The notes: generated from the sequence alone by a model not told the origin. Positions 33,794 to 43,370 are shown, numbered from the stretch's first letter. The stretch: 55,199 nucleotides of DNA from UBA1205 sp045598105 (GCA_045598105.1 JAZLLK010000003.1:1-55199); one strand, 5' to 3'. A program made the numbers and translations.

Positions 33794-33860
33794 TTAACAA
33801 TTATATCATTAACTATAATTTAAGTCAAAAAAGTCGTTTTTTGTAATTTTACATTTTTGC

Positions 33861-35135
33861 ATGAAAAGACATAATATATTATTCATTATTACACTGTTAG
33901 CTTGCTGTGTAGTAGCCAAAGGACAGGAATTTAAAAAACATTTCAAACCTTACACACTACGTATCAATTATTTGCACACCGGTGATGTAAATTCCGACAC
34001 CTACACTTTTTCCTCCTACACATTGCAGGGACCATGGTGTAAATCATACATTAACCTTATAGATACCTTTGAATACGGTAACCAAAAAGTGGAAATATAT
34101 GACATGTCCACACACACCCTGCTTTACCGCTACACCTACAATACCCTTATGAGCGAATATCGCACCACCGAAGCCGGCCGCACCACGGCCAAAACATTTG
34201 AAGAATGCGTAATGGTACCTCAGCCTAAGGTGAATGTAAAAATAGTATTTTATACCCGCAAGCAGGGCATGCAATATGAGGAAAAATATGTGTTGCTGTA
34301 CAATGCTAAACAAAAGCTTACTGTTAATAAGGCCATGTGCAAATATGAAAACCTGCACACGGGTGCCCATAACACCCACGCCTACGACCTTGTAATTATA
34401 CCCGAAGGCTATAGCATACAGGACAGTGCCAAGCTTAACACCGATATACACCGCTGTGCCAATGCCATACTCAACTGCAGCCCATATAAGGAAAACGCTC
34501 ACAGACTCAATATACGCGCCCTGCTGAGCTATTCCGCCCAGTCAGGCATATCCCGTGACAAAGATAGTAGCGACATACGTAATACGGTTCTTGGAGCTTC
34601 GTTCTATACCTTGGGCACCGAACGCTACCTTATGCTTGAAAATGTGTGGAAAATGCATGACCTATGCGCTCAGATCCCCTACGAAGCCATACTCATTATG
34701 TGTAACACACCCAAATACGGTGGCGGTGGCATATACAACTGGTATGCTACCGTATCGGATAACCAATACTTCAATTTTGTATGCATACACGAGCTGGGGC
34801 ACAGCATGGCCGGCTTGGCCGATGAATACTACACCTCAGAGGTGAGCGTGCAGGACTTTTACCCCGAAGGCACCGAGCCTGCCGAGCCTAATATTACCAG
34901 TATGGTACACTTTGACCGCAAATGGCAAAATATGCTGGACACACATACCCCCGTGCCAACTCAGGTGAATGAAGATACACCGGAGCTGCTGGGTGTATAT
35001 GAAGGTGCCGGCTACTGTGACAAAGGGCTGTACCGCCCATGGCCGCACTGTAGCATGAAGGACATAGTTTACAATCATTTTTGCCCCGTGTGCGTGCGGG
35101 CATTTAATGCCATGTTCGACTTCACCACCAAATAA
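33861..35135 (+). CDS. Exported M64-family zinc metallopeptidase
   Basis: A 424-residue protein with a signal peptide (HNILFIITLLACCVVAKG) and an N-terminal beta-rich domain (about 25-165). The M64 (IgA-peptidase family) catalytic domain has its zinc site at His310 in HELGHSMAGLADEYY and the upstream YDLVIIPEGYSIQDSAK and NIRALLSYSAQSGISRDKD. The size matches Bacteroidetes M64 enzymes. Together with the exported C1B peptidase it suggests digestion of host or environmental protein. The upstream TTTTACATTTTTGC is a poor fit to TAnnTTTG. It ends at a two-way terminator. Confidence 0.9.
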   Translation: MKRHNILFIITLLACCVVAKGQEFKKHFKPYTLRINYLHTGDVNSDTYTFSSYTLQGPWCKSYINLIDTFEYGNQKVEIYDMSTHTLLYRYTYNTLMSEYRTTEAGRTTAKTFEECVMVPQPKVNVKIVFYTRKQGMQYEEKYVLLYNAKQKLTVNKAMCKYENLHTGAHNTHAYDLVIIPEGYSIQDSAKLNTDIHRCANAILNCSPYKENAHRLNIRALLSYSAQSGISRDKDSSDIRNTVLGASFYTLGTERYLMLENVWKMHDLCAQIPYEAILIMCNTPKYGGGGIYNWYATVSDNQYFNFVCIHELGHSMAGLADEYYTSEVSVQDFYPEGTEPAEPNITSMVHFDRKWQNMLDTHTPVPTQVNEDTPELLGVYEGAGYCDKGLYRPWPHCSMKDIVYNHFCPVCVRAFNAMFDFTTK

Positions 35136-35163
35136 ACACATAAATATTTTTTTACCACACAAT

Positions 35164-35201
35164 AAAAAACGGGATTTTTTAAGAAAAATCCCGTTTTTTA
35201 T
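35164..35201. terminator. Bidirectional terminator between the M64 peptidase and hflX
   Basis: AAAAAACGGGATTTTT pairs perfectly with AAAAATCCCGTTTTTT around TAAG and serves both converging genes. Its right end touches the hflX stop codon. Confidence 0.92.
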
Positions 35202-36418
35202 TCATTTTCACCGGCTTCATCCATGGGCGGCATGTCCCACAAAAAGTTATTATAAGGATATATTTTCACATGTATGCGTTTTACCTCATCATATACCAGT
35301 TTCTTCAACTCCTGCATATTGGTTTTATGCTTAGCCGATATAAATATGGCCGGATATTTACACTTATTCATCCACGTACGCTGCAACTCCTGCAAGGATA
35401 TATTCTCTCGGGTACGCTCGGTAAGGTCATCAGCCTCTTTTTCTACCCAACTATAATTATCTATTTTGTTAAATATCATAATAGTAGGCTTGTCGGCAGC
35501 TCCTATTTCACATAGGGTTTGCTCCACCACCTCTATTTGTGATTCAAAATCAGGATGCGATATATCCACCACATGTAATAACAAATCGGTTTCTCTCACC
35601 TCATCTAAGGTGGACTTAAACGATTCTATAAGCCCGTGCGGCAATTTACGTATAAACCCCACCGTATCGGACAACAAAAAAGGCAAATTATCAAATACCA
35701 CCTTGCGTACCGTGGTATCCAGGGTGGCAAACAACTTGTTTTCGGCAAAGACCTCCGATTTGCTTATTAAATTCATAAGCGTGGACTTACCCACATTGGT
35801 ATATCCTACCAGGGCCACACGTACATATTGGCCTCTATTGCTTCTTTGGGTTGCTTTTTGCCTGTCTATTACCTTCAGCCTTTCTTTCAGCAATGACATA
35901 CGCTGACGTACTATACGGCGGTCGGTTTCTATTTCCTTTTCACCGGGGCCTCGCATACCTATGCCGCCTCGCTGCTTTTCCAAGTGCGTCCACATACCGG
36001 TAAGCCTTGGCAAAAGGTACTCGTATTGAGCCAATTCCACCTGTATTTTGGCATGTGCCGTTTGTGCCCTGTAGGTGAATATATCCAATATAAGCCTGGT
36101 ACGGTCTATTACCTTACACTTATGCAAACATCGTTCTATATTTCTGGTTTGCGAAGGAGATAATTCATCATCAAATATAATAGTGTTTATTTCATGCTCT
36201 TCCACATATTGGGCTATTTCCTCCAGCTTACCAGAACCTATATAGGTACGAGGGTCAGGATAGGGCAAGGCCTGTATGTACCGCTTTACCTCCTTACCGC
36301 CGGCCGTTTCGGCCAAAAATGCCAACTCATTCAAATATTCATGCGTAAGGTCCGCATTTTGACTGGAACGCACCAATCCTACCAATACTACCGGTTCTAA
36401 ATAATCATCTGTATTCAT
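35198..36418 (-). CDS. hflX: Ribosome-associated GTPase HflX
   Basis: A GTPase that binds and splits ribosomes under stress. The 406-residue protein shows the HflX N-terminal domain (SGKLEEIAQYVEEHEINTIIFDDELSPSQTRN), the linker GPGEKEIETDRR and the G domain with GYTNVGKSTLMN (about 204-215), DTVGFIRKLPH and FNKID. Length is normal. The ATG at 36418 lies only seven bases after the end of TACCTTTG (36425-36432), so the transcript should have almost no 5' leader. Starts further upstream would lie within the promoter. Confidence 0.95.
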   Translation of the reverse strand: MNTDDYLEPVVLVGLVRSSQNADLTHEYLNELAFLAETAGGKEVKRYIQALPYPDPRTYIGSGKLEEIAQYVEEHEINTIIFDDELSPSQTRNIERCLHKCKVIDRTRLILDIFTYRAQTAHAKIQVELAQYEYLLPRLTGMWTHLEKQRGGIGMRGPGEKEIETDRRIVRQRMSLLKERLKVIDRQKATQRSNRGQYVRVALVGYTNVGKSTLMNLISKSEVFAENKLFATLDTTVRKVVFDNLPFLLSDTVGFIRKLPHGLIESFKSTLDEVRETDLLLHVVDISHPDFESQIEVVEQTLCEIGAADKPTIMIFNKIDNYSWVEKEADDLTERTRENISLQELQRTWMNKCKYPAIFISAKHKTNMQELKKLVYDEVKRIHVKIYPYNNFLWDMPPMDEAGENE

Positions 36419-36424
36419 TGCTTG

Positions 36425-36432
36425 CAAAGGTA
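36425..36432 (-). promoter_or_regulatory. -7 box of hflX, implying a near-leaderless transcript
   Basis: TACCTTTG followed by CAAGCAATG on the minus strand. With transcription starting four to eight bases after the box, the mRNA would begin at or within about three bases of the ATG. Confidence 0.7.
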
Positions 36433-36531
36433 ACACTTTTTTATCACACTACAAGGTCATGTCCGTCCTTTTTCACACCCCAGTGTTCACTTATTATGCT
36501 TAACAGACCATAAACGATACATTTTTTTTGC

Positions 36532-36539
36532 TATCTTTG
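36532..36539 (+). promoter_or_regulatory. Candidate -7 box of the acyl-ACP thioesterase gene
   Basis: TATCTTTG followed by CC. The predicted start near 36543 lies about 17 nt before the ATG at 36560. Confidence 0.7.
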
Positions 36540-36559
36540 CCATTTTATACATAGTAACC

Positions 36560-37300
36560 ATGACATACAATAATACCTATCATATAAATTCATATAGCAT
36601 TAACCACAAGCAGGCATTATCCATAGACAAGCTATTCATGTTCATGCAGGAAACAGCCTTACAGCATGCGGCTTCCCACCATTTTGGCTGGCACCACCTT
36701 AAGGAAAAACAGCAATTGTGGGTGCTGTCAAAAATGGAAGCGGATATACTGCGATTTCCCCTATGGAATGAAAGCATAAAGGTGGAAACATGGGCAAAAA
36801 AAGCCGAATTACTGTCTGCCTACCGTGACTTCTGCATCACTGATGAACAAACACACCTCATAGCCGCTGCCACCTCCGCATGGCTTATATTGGATGCCAC
36901 CACCCATAAGCCGTTAAGTATGGAACATTATGAACAGTACTTTCCCACCTGCCCGCAAAGGCAAGCCCTGCAACACAAACCCTGCCGTATTAGCATGCCC
37001 GCCTTCCCGCCCGCCACTATCAGCAAAGAACGACAGGTATATGCCTCCGATATAGATATTAACTGCCACGCTAATAATACACAATATATCCGCTGGGCCA
37101 TGGATGCCATTCCATGGACATACTCCCAATATCACCATTTACGCCACATAGGCATTAATTTTAATAGCGAAGCCCTGTGTGAAGATATGTTCATAGTGCG
37201 TACCGCACAAAATGACAATACTTTCACCCAGCAAATAGTGCGAACCTCTGATAACAAAATACTGGCTCATGTATGCAGCACTTGGGAACAGGATATATAA
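36560..37300 (+). CDS. Acyl-ACP thioesterase
   Basis: Releases fatty acids from acyl carrier protein. The 246-residue protein is a double hotdog-fold enzyme of the FatA/FatB-like bacterial family (Acyl-ACP_TE). The first hotdog contains LQHAASHHFGW and WAKKAELLSAYRDF. The second has the catalytic motif DINCHANNTQYIRW near residue 166, and LRHIGINFNSEAL follows. Size is typical for Bacteroidetes. It appears to be a single transcript followed by the DUF3276 gene with its own promoter. Confidence 0.9.
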   Translation: MTYNNTYHINSYSINHKQALSIDKLFMFMQETALQHAASHHFGWHHLKEKQQLWVLSKMEADILRFPLWNESIKVETWAKKAELLSAYRDFCITDEQTHLIAAATSAWLILDATTHKPLSMEHYEQYFPTCPQRQALQHKPCRISMPAFPPATISKERQVYASDIDINCHANNTQYIRWAMDAIPWTYSQYHHLRHIGINFNSEALCEDMFIVRTAQNDNTFTQQIVRTSDNKILAHVCSTWEQDI

Positions 37301-37394
37301 CCATATAACCATATAATTATCAAATAAATACAAAATAAAACCACAAAAGCAAAAAAAAAGACCCCCAACCGCTGTTTAGTACATAAAATATGTT

Positions 37395-37402
37395 TATCTT
37401 TG
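37395..37402 (+). promoter_or_regulatory. Candidate -7 box of the DUF3276 gene
   Basis: TATCTTTG followed by CTTG. Predicted start near 37406, about 38 nt before the ATG at 37444. Confidence 0.7.
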
Positions 37403-37443
37403 CTTGTTTGTACCACACAAAAAGAATTAACACATAATAGCAC

Positions 37444-37791
37444 ATGAATCACTCTGACAATAAGGACTATAACCAACATAAACAGCAACATGAGTTGCTC
37501 TCGTCCCGCATACGTTCGGGGCGCAGAACCTATTTTTTTGACCTTAAATCATCACGCACTGAAGAAATTTACCTCACCATTACCGAAAGTAAACGTTGCT
37601 ATGATGATAAAGAGGACATGTCCTTCTTTGAAAAACATAAAATATTCATTAATAACTATGACATTGTAGCCTTTCATGAGGAGCTGGGTAAAATAATACA
37701 GGATATGCAGGCTCGTAATCTTTTGGGCGAAGCCCCTAAAGATTACCACCATCACACCTGTGAAGAAAACACGAATGACATAGACTTTTAA
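37444..37791 (+). CDS. DUF3276 / PUR-alpha-like nucleic-acid-binding protein
   Basis: A 115-residue protein with the single PUR-like domain of DUF3276: SRIRSGRRTYFFDLKSSRTEE, then YLTITESKR and FFEKHKIFINNYDIVAFHEEL. It is flanked by polar, His/Asn-rich ends. PUR-domain proteins of Bacteroidetes and Borrelia bind single-stranded DNA or RNA, and some act as regulators. Its own targets are unknown. The ABC-2 permease gene begins 22 bp later, so they may share a transcript. Confidence 0.88.
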   Translation: MNHSDNKDYNQHKQQHELLSSRIRSGRRTYFFDLKSSRTEEIYLTITESKRCYDDKEDMSFFEKHKIFINNYDIVAFHEELGKIIQDMQARNLLGEAPKDYHHHTCEENTNDIDF

Positions 37792-37813
37792 CCTTTCTCA
37801 CGCACCTGTATAC

Positions 37814-39151
37814 ATGAGTAAAATATCCGTTATTATCAAACGTGAATATCTGCAAGCTGTTAGAAAAAAATCGTTTGTGGTAATGACCATATTGGGACCT
37901 ATAATATTTGCAGCCCTCTGCATAGTGCCCGTATTACTTTCCTTATATGATAACACCTCCACCACCATAGCCGTAGCCGACGAATCAGGCATATTTCGGC
38001 ATTTGAACCACGCCACCGATAAGGATATACACTATATATATGTACAAGAAGACCTTTCACAGCTAAAAACCGACCTGCTACATAAAAAATACGATGCCAT
38101 ACTCTACATTCCCTATGACCCTATAAGTGTGGGTGGCATGGTATATTCCCACACCGGCCTTAATACCGGCGTTATGTCCAATATTCTTGGTGCCATGAAA
38201 AGTAACCTTACCGATGCCATACTCATATCCGATTTTAATATAGCCCGTGATTCCTTACAGCGATACATTAATCAGCATACCGATAGAATTTCACTGGGCT
38301 ATACTCATATAGATAAAAACGGCATGGAAGAATCCCGCGACGGTCACCTGCGTGAAATTCAAATGATAACAGGCCTGGTAGCCGGCCTGCTCATATACAT
38401 ATTCATATTCATGTACTGCTCCACCGTATATAGAGGCGTGCTGGAAGAAAAAACCAATCGTATAGTGGAAATTATAGTGTCATCGGTAAAACCCATACAG
38501 CTCATGACGGGCAAAATTATAGGTGTGGCGCTTATAGGGCTTACACAATTGGCCTTATGGATAGTGTTCACGGGTATTATATTAGGTATATTCACCTTAT
38601 ACCTGCCCGCCAACGCATTAGGTACAAGTTCCCATATTATGTCCCAAATGAATAATATGGATATGCAAGCCATACTTGCCCAAGCCGAATGGACACCTGC
38701 CAACATTATCATGAGCATTAACATACCCTTACTCATAGGTATGTTTCTATTCTTCTTTATATGCGGCTATTTTCTATATGCCTCACTATATGCAGCTGTG
38801 GGCGCCGCCGCCGATAACAACACCGATTCTCAACAATTCATTACCGTACTCACCGCTCCCCTCCTGCTATCCATGATATTGGTTACCTTTACCGCTAACC
38901 ATCCTGACGGACCTTTGGCATTTTGGTTATCCGTCATACCATTTACCTCACCCGTAATTATGCTCACCCGCATACCGGCAGGGCCGGAGGTGGTACCCGC
39001 ATGGCAAATACTGCTATCATGCTCGCTACTGGTACTCACCTGCGCAATATGCGTATGGATGGCTGCCAAAATATACCGCACAGGCATACTCATGTATGGT
39101 AAAAAAATCACCTACAAAGAATTATGGAAATGGTTGAAATACAAAAATTAA
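37814..39151 (+). CDS. ABC-2 type transporter permease (NatB-like)
   Basis: A 445-residue permease. The first membrane segment follows a basic start (IIKREYLQAVRKKSFVVMTI), then comes a large external domain of about 160 residues, and then five to six membrane helices in the C-terminal half (from TGLVAGLLIYIFIFMYCST). EEKTNRIVEIIVSSVKPIQLMTGKIIG is the ABC2_membrane_3 coupling region typical of NatB. The ATP-binding subunit is not adjacent, so the partner must be encoded elsewhere. The exported substrate is unknown; sodium is only the family precedent. Confidence 0.85.
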   Translation: MSKISVIIKREYLQAVRKKSFVVMTILGPIIFAALCIVPVLLSLYDNTSTTIAVADESGIFRHLNHATDKDIHYIYVQEDLSQLKTDLLHKKYDAILYIPYDPISVGGMVYSHTGLNTGVMSNILGAMKSNLTDAILISDFNIARDSLQRYINQHTDRISLGYTHIDKNGMEESRDGHLREIQMITGLVAGLLIYIFIFMYCSTVYRGVLEEKTNRIVEIIVSSVKPIQLMTGKIIGVALIGLTQLALWIVFTGIILGIFTLYLPANALGTSSHIMSQMNNMDMQAILAQAEWTPANIIMSINIPLLIGMFLFFFICGYFLYASLYAAVGAAADNNTDSQQFITVLTAPLLLSMILVTFTANHPDGPLAFWLSVIPFTSPVIMLTRIPAGPEVVPAWQILLSCSLLVLTCAICVWMAAKIYRTGILMYGKKITYKELWKWLKYKN

Positions 39152-39194
39152 TACATATAAAAAAAATAATTTATTCACTTAATATTAATACACA

Positions 39195-40862
39195 ATGACA
39201 GAAAAATTAGCAACATTAAGAGATAATGCCACCTATAGATGGATAGCATTATTGTTATTGGCATTAGCCATGTTTTGTGCCTATATTTTCATGGACATTC
39301 TCTCTCCTATTAAGGACCTTATGATGAGAACCGTGGAAGAAGGCGGACGCGGATGGGATTCTACTGCTTTCGGTACCATGCAGGGCGCTGAAACATTCCT
39401 GAACGTATTTATATTTTTCCTCATTTTTGCTGGTATTATACTGGATAAAATGGGTGTGCGTTTTACCGCACTGCTATCAGGTGCAGTCATGCTATTTGGC
39501 GCATTAATACAATATTACGCCATATCCGAATCATTCATTGGCAGCAGTATAGAAACATGGTTTACTAATCACCTGAACTACATTCCCGGATTTGACCAAT
39601 TAGGCGTATCCCCCTTCTATGAAGGCATGCCTGCATCAGCCAAATTGGCAGCCATAGGCTTTATGTTCTTCGGCTGTGGTACCGAAATGGGCGGCATTAC
39701 CGTTTCCAGAGGTATAGTTAAATGGTTCAAAGGCCGTGAAACTGCATTGGCCATGGGCTCCGAAATGGCTTTAGCCCGCTTAGGCGTAGCCACCTGCATG
39801 ATATTCTCACCCTTCTTTGCCAAATTAGGCGGCACCGTTGACGTATCCCGCTCGGTAGCATTCGGCGTGGTATTACTCTGCATAGCCTTAATCATGTTTG
39901 TAGTGTACTTCTTCATGGACAAAAAACTGGATACCCAAACCGGTGAAGCTGAAGAAAAAGACGATCCTTTTAAAGTAAGTGACATAGGCAAAATATTATC
40001 CAGCGGCGGTTTCTGGTTGGTAGCCCTGCTGTGCGTATTGTACTACAGCGCTATATTCCCCTTCCAAAAATATGCCGTAAACATGCTGCAATGTAACCTT
40101 ACCCTAAGTGAACCTCAGGCCGGATCTTTTTGGGCAGGCAATACCGTAACCATAGTACAATATGTAATTATGTTGCTAGTAGCCGTGGGTGCTTTTGCAA
40201 GCAACTTTGCTAAAAATAGAACTGCTAAATTCGGATTAATGGCCATGGCCGTAGTGGCATTGGTAGTTTACTGTTGCATGGGCTATATGAGAGGTACCGC
40301 CGAAACCATATTCGCCGTATTCCCCTTACTGGCTGTAGCTATTACCCCTATATTGGGTAACTATGTGGACCATAAAGGTAAAGCAGCCTCTATGCTTATG
40401 ATAGGTTCATTGTTGCTTATTGTATGCCACCTCACCTTTGCATTCGTATTACCTATGTTCAAGGGTAGCGCCATAGGCGGCGTAATAGTAGCCTACCTTA
40501 CCATATTAGTACTGGGAGCCTCCTTCTCATTGGTACCCGCTGCCCTGTGGCCAAGTGTACCTAAGCTGGTAGATGAAAAAATTATAGGTTCAGCCTACGC
40601 TCTTATATTCTGGGTACAAAATATAGGCTTGTGGCTGTTCCCGCTGCTGATAGGTAAAGTATTAGACAACACCAATACCCAATTGGTAAACGACGTAAAA
40701 ACAGGCGTTATTGACCCTGCCGTAGCCGCTACACAATTCAACTACACATGGCCTTTGGTAATGTTAGCCTGCTTAGGCGTAGCCGCCTTAATATTAGGTG
40801 TGGTACTTAAAGCCGTGGACAAAAAGAAAGGCTTGGGCCTGGAAGAACCTAATATTAAATAA
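39195..40862 (+). CDS. MFS transporter, MFSD1-like
   Basis: A 555-residue major-facilitator protein with about twelve hydrophobic segments. FFGCGTEMGGITVSRGIVKWFKGRETALAMG is the loop and fourth-helix region. Near the end, SLVPAALWPSVPKLVDEK, GSAYALIFWVQNIGLWLFPL and IGKVLDNT closely resemble the MFSD1 branch, whose animal member carries dipeptides. A peptide or amino-acid substrate is my inference from that and from the peptide-fermenting context. An external loop of about 60 residues after the second or third helix adds to the length. A terminator follows. Confidence 0.8.
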   Translation: MTEKLATLRDNATYRWIALLLLALAMFCAYIFMDILSPIKDLMMRTVEEGGRGWDSTAFGTMQGAETFLNVFIFFLIFAGIILDKMGVRFTALLSGAVMLFGALIQYYAISESFIGSSIETWFTNHLNYIPGFDQLGVSPFYEGMPASAKLAAIGFMFFGCGTEMGGITVSRGIVKWFKGRETALAMGSEMALARLGVATCMIFSPFFAKLGGTVDVSRSVAFGVVLLCIALIMFVVYFFMDKKLDTQTGEAEEKDDPFKVSDIGKILSSGGFWLVALLCVLYYSAIFPFQKYAVNMLQCNLTLSEPQAGSFWAGNTVTIVQYVIMLLVAVGAFASNFAKNRTAKFGLMAMAVVALVVYCCMGYMRGTAETIFAVFPLLAVAITPILGNYVDHKGKAASMLMIGSLLLIVCHLTFAFVLPMFKGSAIGGVIVAYLTILVLGASFSLVPAALWPSVPKLVDEKIIGSAYALIFWVQNIGLWLFPLLIGKVLDNTNTQLVNDVKTGVIDPAVAATQFNYTWPLVMLACLGVAALILGVVLKAVDKKKGLGLEEPNIK

Positions 40863-40876
40863 TAATAAATAATGAT

Positions 40877-40947
40877 GAACAGAAAAAAGCAGATCTCACA
40901 TACAACATTATATTATATACAACCGCTTTTTTCTGTTCATTTTTTTT
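40877..40947 (+). terminator. Long-loop terminator after the MFS gene
   Basis: GAACAGAAAAAAGC (40877-40890) pairs perfectly with GCTTTTTTCTGTTC (40925-40938) across a 34-nt loop and is followed by a run of T. The 14-bp stem is strong, but the loop is unusually large. Confidence 0.7.
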
Positions 40948-40978
40948 CTATCAACATACATATATAAATAACAAGTTA

Positions 40979-42082
40979 ATGAAAAAAGGTTTTATTGCTT
41001 TGTGTTTTACACTATGCATAGGCTATGCCATGGCACAGCAGGGACACAACACCTACGATAATCCTTATAAAGTGAATACGCTACGCTTAGAAGCCCGCGT
41101 AGATTTTGATTACCAACTACATCATGACACCACCCCTTCACAAGGCGGATTTGCCGGTCGGTATTTAAATTTTGTCCTTGACGGACAACTCACACACCGG
41201 TTTTCATATCACTACCGCCAACGTCTCAACATAGCCAATGTGAGTTTTTCATCCTTTTTTAAAGGTTGTGACTGGATACATTTGGACTATCACGCAGGCA
41301 AACATTTCACCATTTCAGCCGGCAAACAGCCGGTAGCCATAGGAGGCTGGGAATACGATGCTCCTCCTATTGACGTATTGTATTGGTCCAATTTTTGGGA
41401 CAATGTAATATGCTACGAAATGGGCGCATCGGTAAGCTTTCACGATACCGCCCACCATCACACACTTATGCTACAAGTGTGTAATTCACCATTTGTAAGC
41501 AGAGCTTTTGAAAATTTATATGCCTATAACCTTATATGGTATGGTAATATGCAGTGTTTTTCCACTGCCTACTCATTTAACATGATAGAATATTCCAAAG
41601 GGAAATACATCAGCTACATAGCCTTAGGTAACAAATTCACCTTTCATAATTTTTCCTTCTATATAGATATAATGAACCGGGCATCGTTCCGCCAGCAGGG
41701 CTATTGGTTTCGGGACTTTACCGCCATAGCCAAATTTAACTATGATTTCAATGGTCGCGGCTCCCTATTCATTAAAGGCGGATACGACATGAACCATGCT
41801 CAAAGTGCCCTCACCGAAGCCGGCCTTATATACGACCGCTTTGTACTCCCCGGCACCGAATATGCATTTGCCGGCATAGGCGGCACCTTTATGCCGGTAA
41901 AAAACAATGACTGCATACGCCTGCATGCTTTTTTTGCCATGAACAATACCCATGATATTACCTGCCAGTTCAATGCAGGCGTCACATGGCGTATGGACTT
42001 TTTGAAAATATCCTCCTCCATAAAACAGCACAAAGCACAAAAAAATAAAGATAACAATATCATTTCCAATAATAACGAATAA
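40979..42082 (+). CDS. Outer-membrane porin-like beta-barrel protein
   Basis: A 367-residue protein with a signal peptide (MKKGFIALCFTLCIGYAMAQ). It is rich in aromatic residues and alternating strands: LRLEARVDFDYQLH, GRYLNFVLDGQLTHRFSYHYRQ, HFTISAGKQPVAIGGWEYD, and at the C-terminus FNAGVTWRMDFLKI. The pattern resembles phosphate-selective porin (OprO/OprP-like) proteins of Bacteroidetes. A polar Lys/Asn tail follows the last strand. The next gene, a Gate-domain membrane protein, starts 8 bp later, so the two may form an outer/inner membrane transport pair (inference). Confidence 0.75.
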   Translation: MKKGFIALCFTLCIGYAMAQQGHNTYDNPYKVNTLRLEARVDFDYQLHHDTTPSQGGFAGRYLNFVLDGQLTHRFSYHYRQRLNIANVSFSSFFKGCDWIHLDYHAGKHFTISAGKQPVAIGGWEYDAPPIDVLYWSNFWDNVICYEMGASVSFHDTAHHHTLMLQVCNSPFVSRAFENLYAYNLIWYGNMQCFSTAYSFNMIEYSKGKYISYIALGNKFTFHNFSFYIDIMNRASFRQQGYWFRDFTAIAKFNYDFNGRGSLFIKGGYDMNHAQSALTEAGLIYDRFVLPGTEYAFAGIGGTFMPVKNNDCIRLHAFFAMNNTHDITCQFNAGVTWRMDFLKISSSIKQHKAQKNKDNNIISNNNE

Positions 42083-42090
42083 CAACATAT

Positions 42091-43269
42091 ATGAAATTAA
42101 AAGACAACCCCAATCCCAAACGTAAACGTATAATAGAAACCACCATATTTCTTATTATCTTCTTCGCTTTTTTTGTCGGATTATCTATACCCATGGGGGT
42201 ACAAAATATGTTTGGCACCTTTATGCAAACAGCCTATCACCTGCTTACCGAAACAGTACTATATATATGTGCTATATGCGTAATGACAGGTGCCATAAGC
42301 AAGCTGTTTGTAGAATTTGGTGTGGTAAAACTGCTGGAAAAAATACTTCGCCCCCTTATGAAACCCGTGTATAATTTACCCGGTGTGGCTTCTTTGGGTG
42401 CCGTAATGACCTTCCTTAGTGACAATCCTGCTATTATTACCCTGGCAAAAGATAAATCGTTTTCACGATATTTTAAGGAATACCAAATAGTATCCCTCAC
42501 CAATTTCGGCACCGCCTTTGGCATGGGATTGGTAGTAATATGTGTTATGATAGGCAAAGGCTACGGCACCGGTGCCCTTATAGGACTTATTGGTGCCCTA
42601 TGCGGTAGCATTATATCTACCCGCATTATGCAGCATTCCACCCTTAAAACCTATCCTCAGCTGGATTGCCCCGCCATAAGCGAAGATGAAATACAAGCCA
42701 TAGATGCTTCCCAAGAACAACCAGAACCTATGGCAAATGATACTTCTGAAAAGAAAAGTACCCTCATACGTGTACTTGACGCCATATTAGATGGAGGAAA
42801 AGACGGTGTATCTATAGGCGTAGCCATTATACCGGGCGTACTTATTATATCCACCATAGTTATGATGCTCACCTTTGGTCCTGCCGACGGCTCGGCCTAC
42901 TCGGGCATAGCCTATGAAGGTGTGCCGGTAATACCATGGCTGGCCAATAAAATAGACTTTGTGTTTATATGGCTATTTGGATTTGAATCACCCGAACTGG
43001 TGGCCTTTCCCATTACGGCCCTTGGCGCCGTAGGTGCTGCTTTGGGCTTATTGGAAGGTCCTATGTCCCCTCTGCTTAATCAAAATGCCATAGCCGTATT
43101 CACCGCCATGGGCATGTGCTGGAGCGGATTTTTGAGCACTCACACCGCCATGCTCGACTCATTAAAACATCGTGAACTTATAGGTAAAGCTATAGGTGCT
43201 CACACCATAGCCGGCTTATGCGCCGGTGTTATAGCCCACTGGCTGTACGTACTGGTGGCACTTATATAA
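42091..43269 (+). CDS. CD0519/CD1768-type membrane protein with nucleoside-recognition (Gate) domains
   Basis: A 392-residue polytopic protein with two Gate-like halves: TETVLYICAICVMTGAISKLFVEFG...LGAVMTFLSDNPAIITLAKD, and GVSIGVAIIPGVLIISTIVMML...ALGLLEGPMSPLLN. It resembles the clostridial CD0519/CD1768 membrane family, which recurs among amino-acid fermenters. An acidic cytoplasmic loop of about 40 residues (EDEIQAIDASQEQPEP) joins the halves. The substrate is not established. It follows the porin gene by 8 bp and ends at a two-way terminator. Confidence 0.75.
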   Translation: MKLKDNPNPKRKRIIETTIFLIIFFAFFVGLSIPMGVQNMFGTFMQTAYHLLTETVLYICAICVMTGAISKLFVEFGVVKLLEKILRPLMKPVYNLPGVASLGAVMTFLSDNPAIITLAKDKSFSRYFKEYQIVSLTNFGTAFGMGLVVICVMIGKGYGTGALIGLIGALCGSIISTRIMQHSTLKTYPQLDCPAISEDEIQAIDASQEQPEPMANDTSEKKSTLIRVLDAILDGGKDGVSIGVAIIPGVLIISTIVMMLTFGPADGSAYSGIAYEGVPVIPWLANKIDFVFIWLFGFESPELVAFPITALGAVGAALGLLEGPMSPLLNQNAIAVFTAMGMCWSGFLSTHTAMLDSLKHRELIGKAIGAHTIAGLCAGVIAHWLYVLVALI

Positions 43270-43291
43270 TAATTATATACCCACTAAAAAT

Positions 43292-43323
43292 AAAAAAAGG
43301 CTACCCTTAGGGTAGCCTTTTTT
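43292..43323. terminator. Bidirectional terminator between the Gate protein and the glycosyltransferase
   Basis: AAAAAAAGGCTACCCT pairs with AGGGTAGCCTTTTTT around a short centre, with A and T runs on the two sides. Confidence 0.92.
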
Positions 43324-43370
43324 GGAGGGAGAAAAGTAGAGAATAACGTTATGCTTACACTTACTCACTA

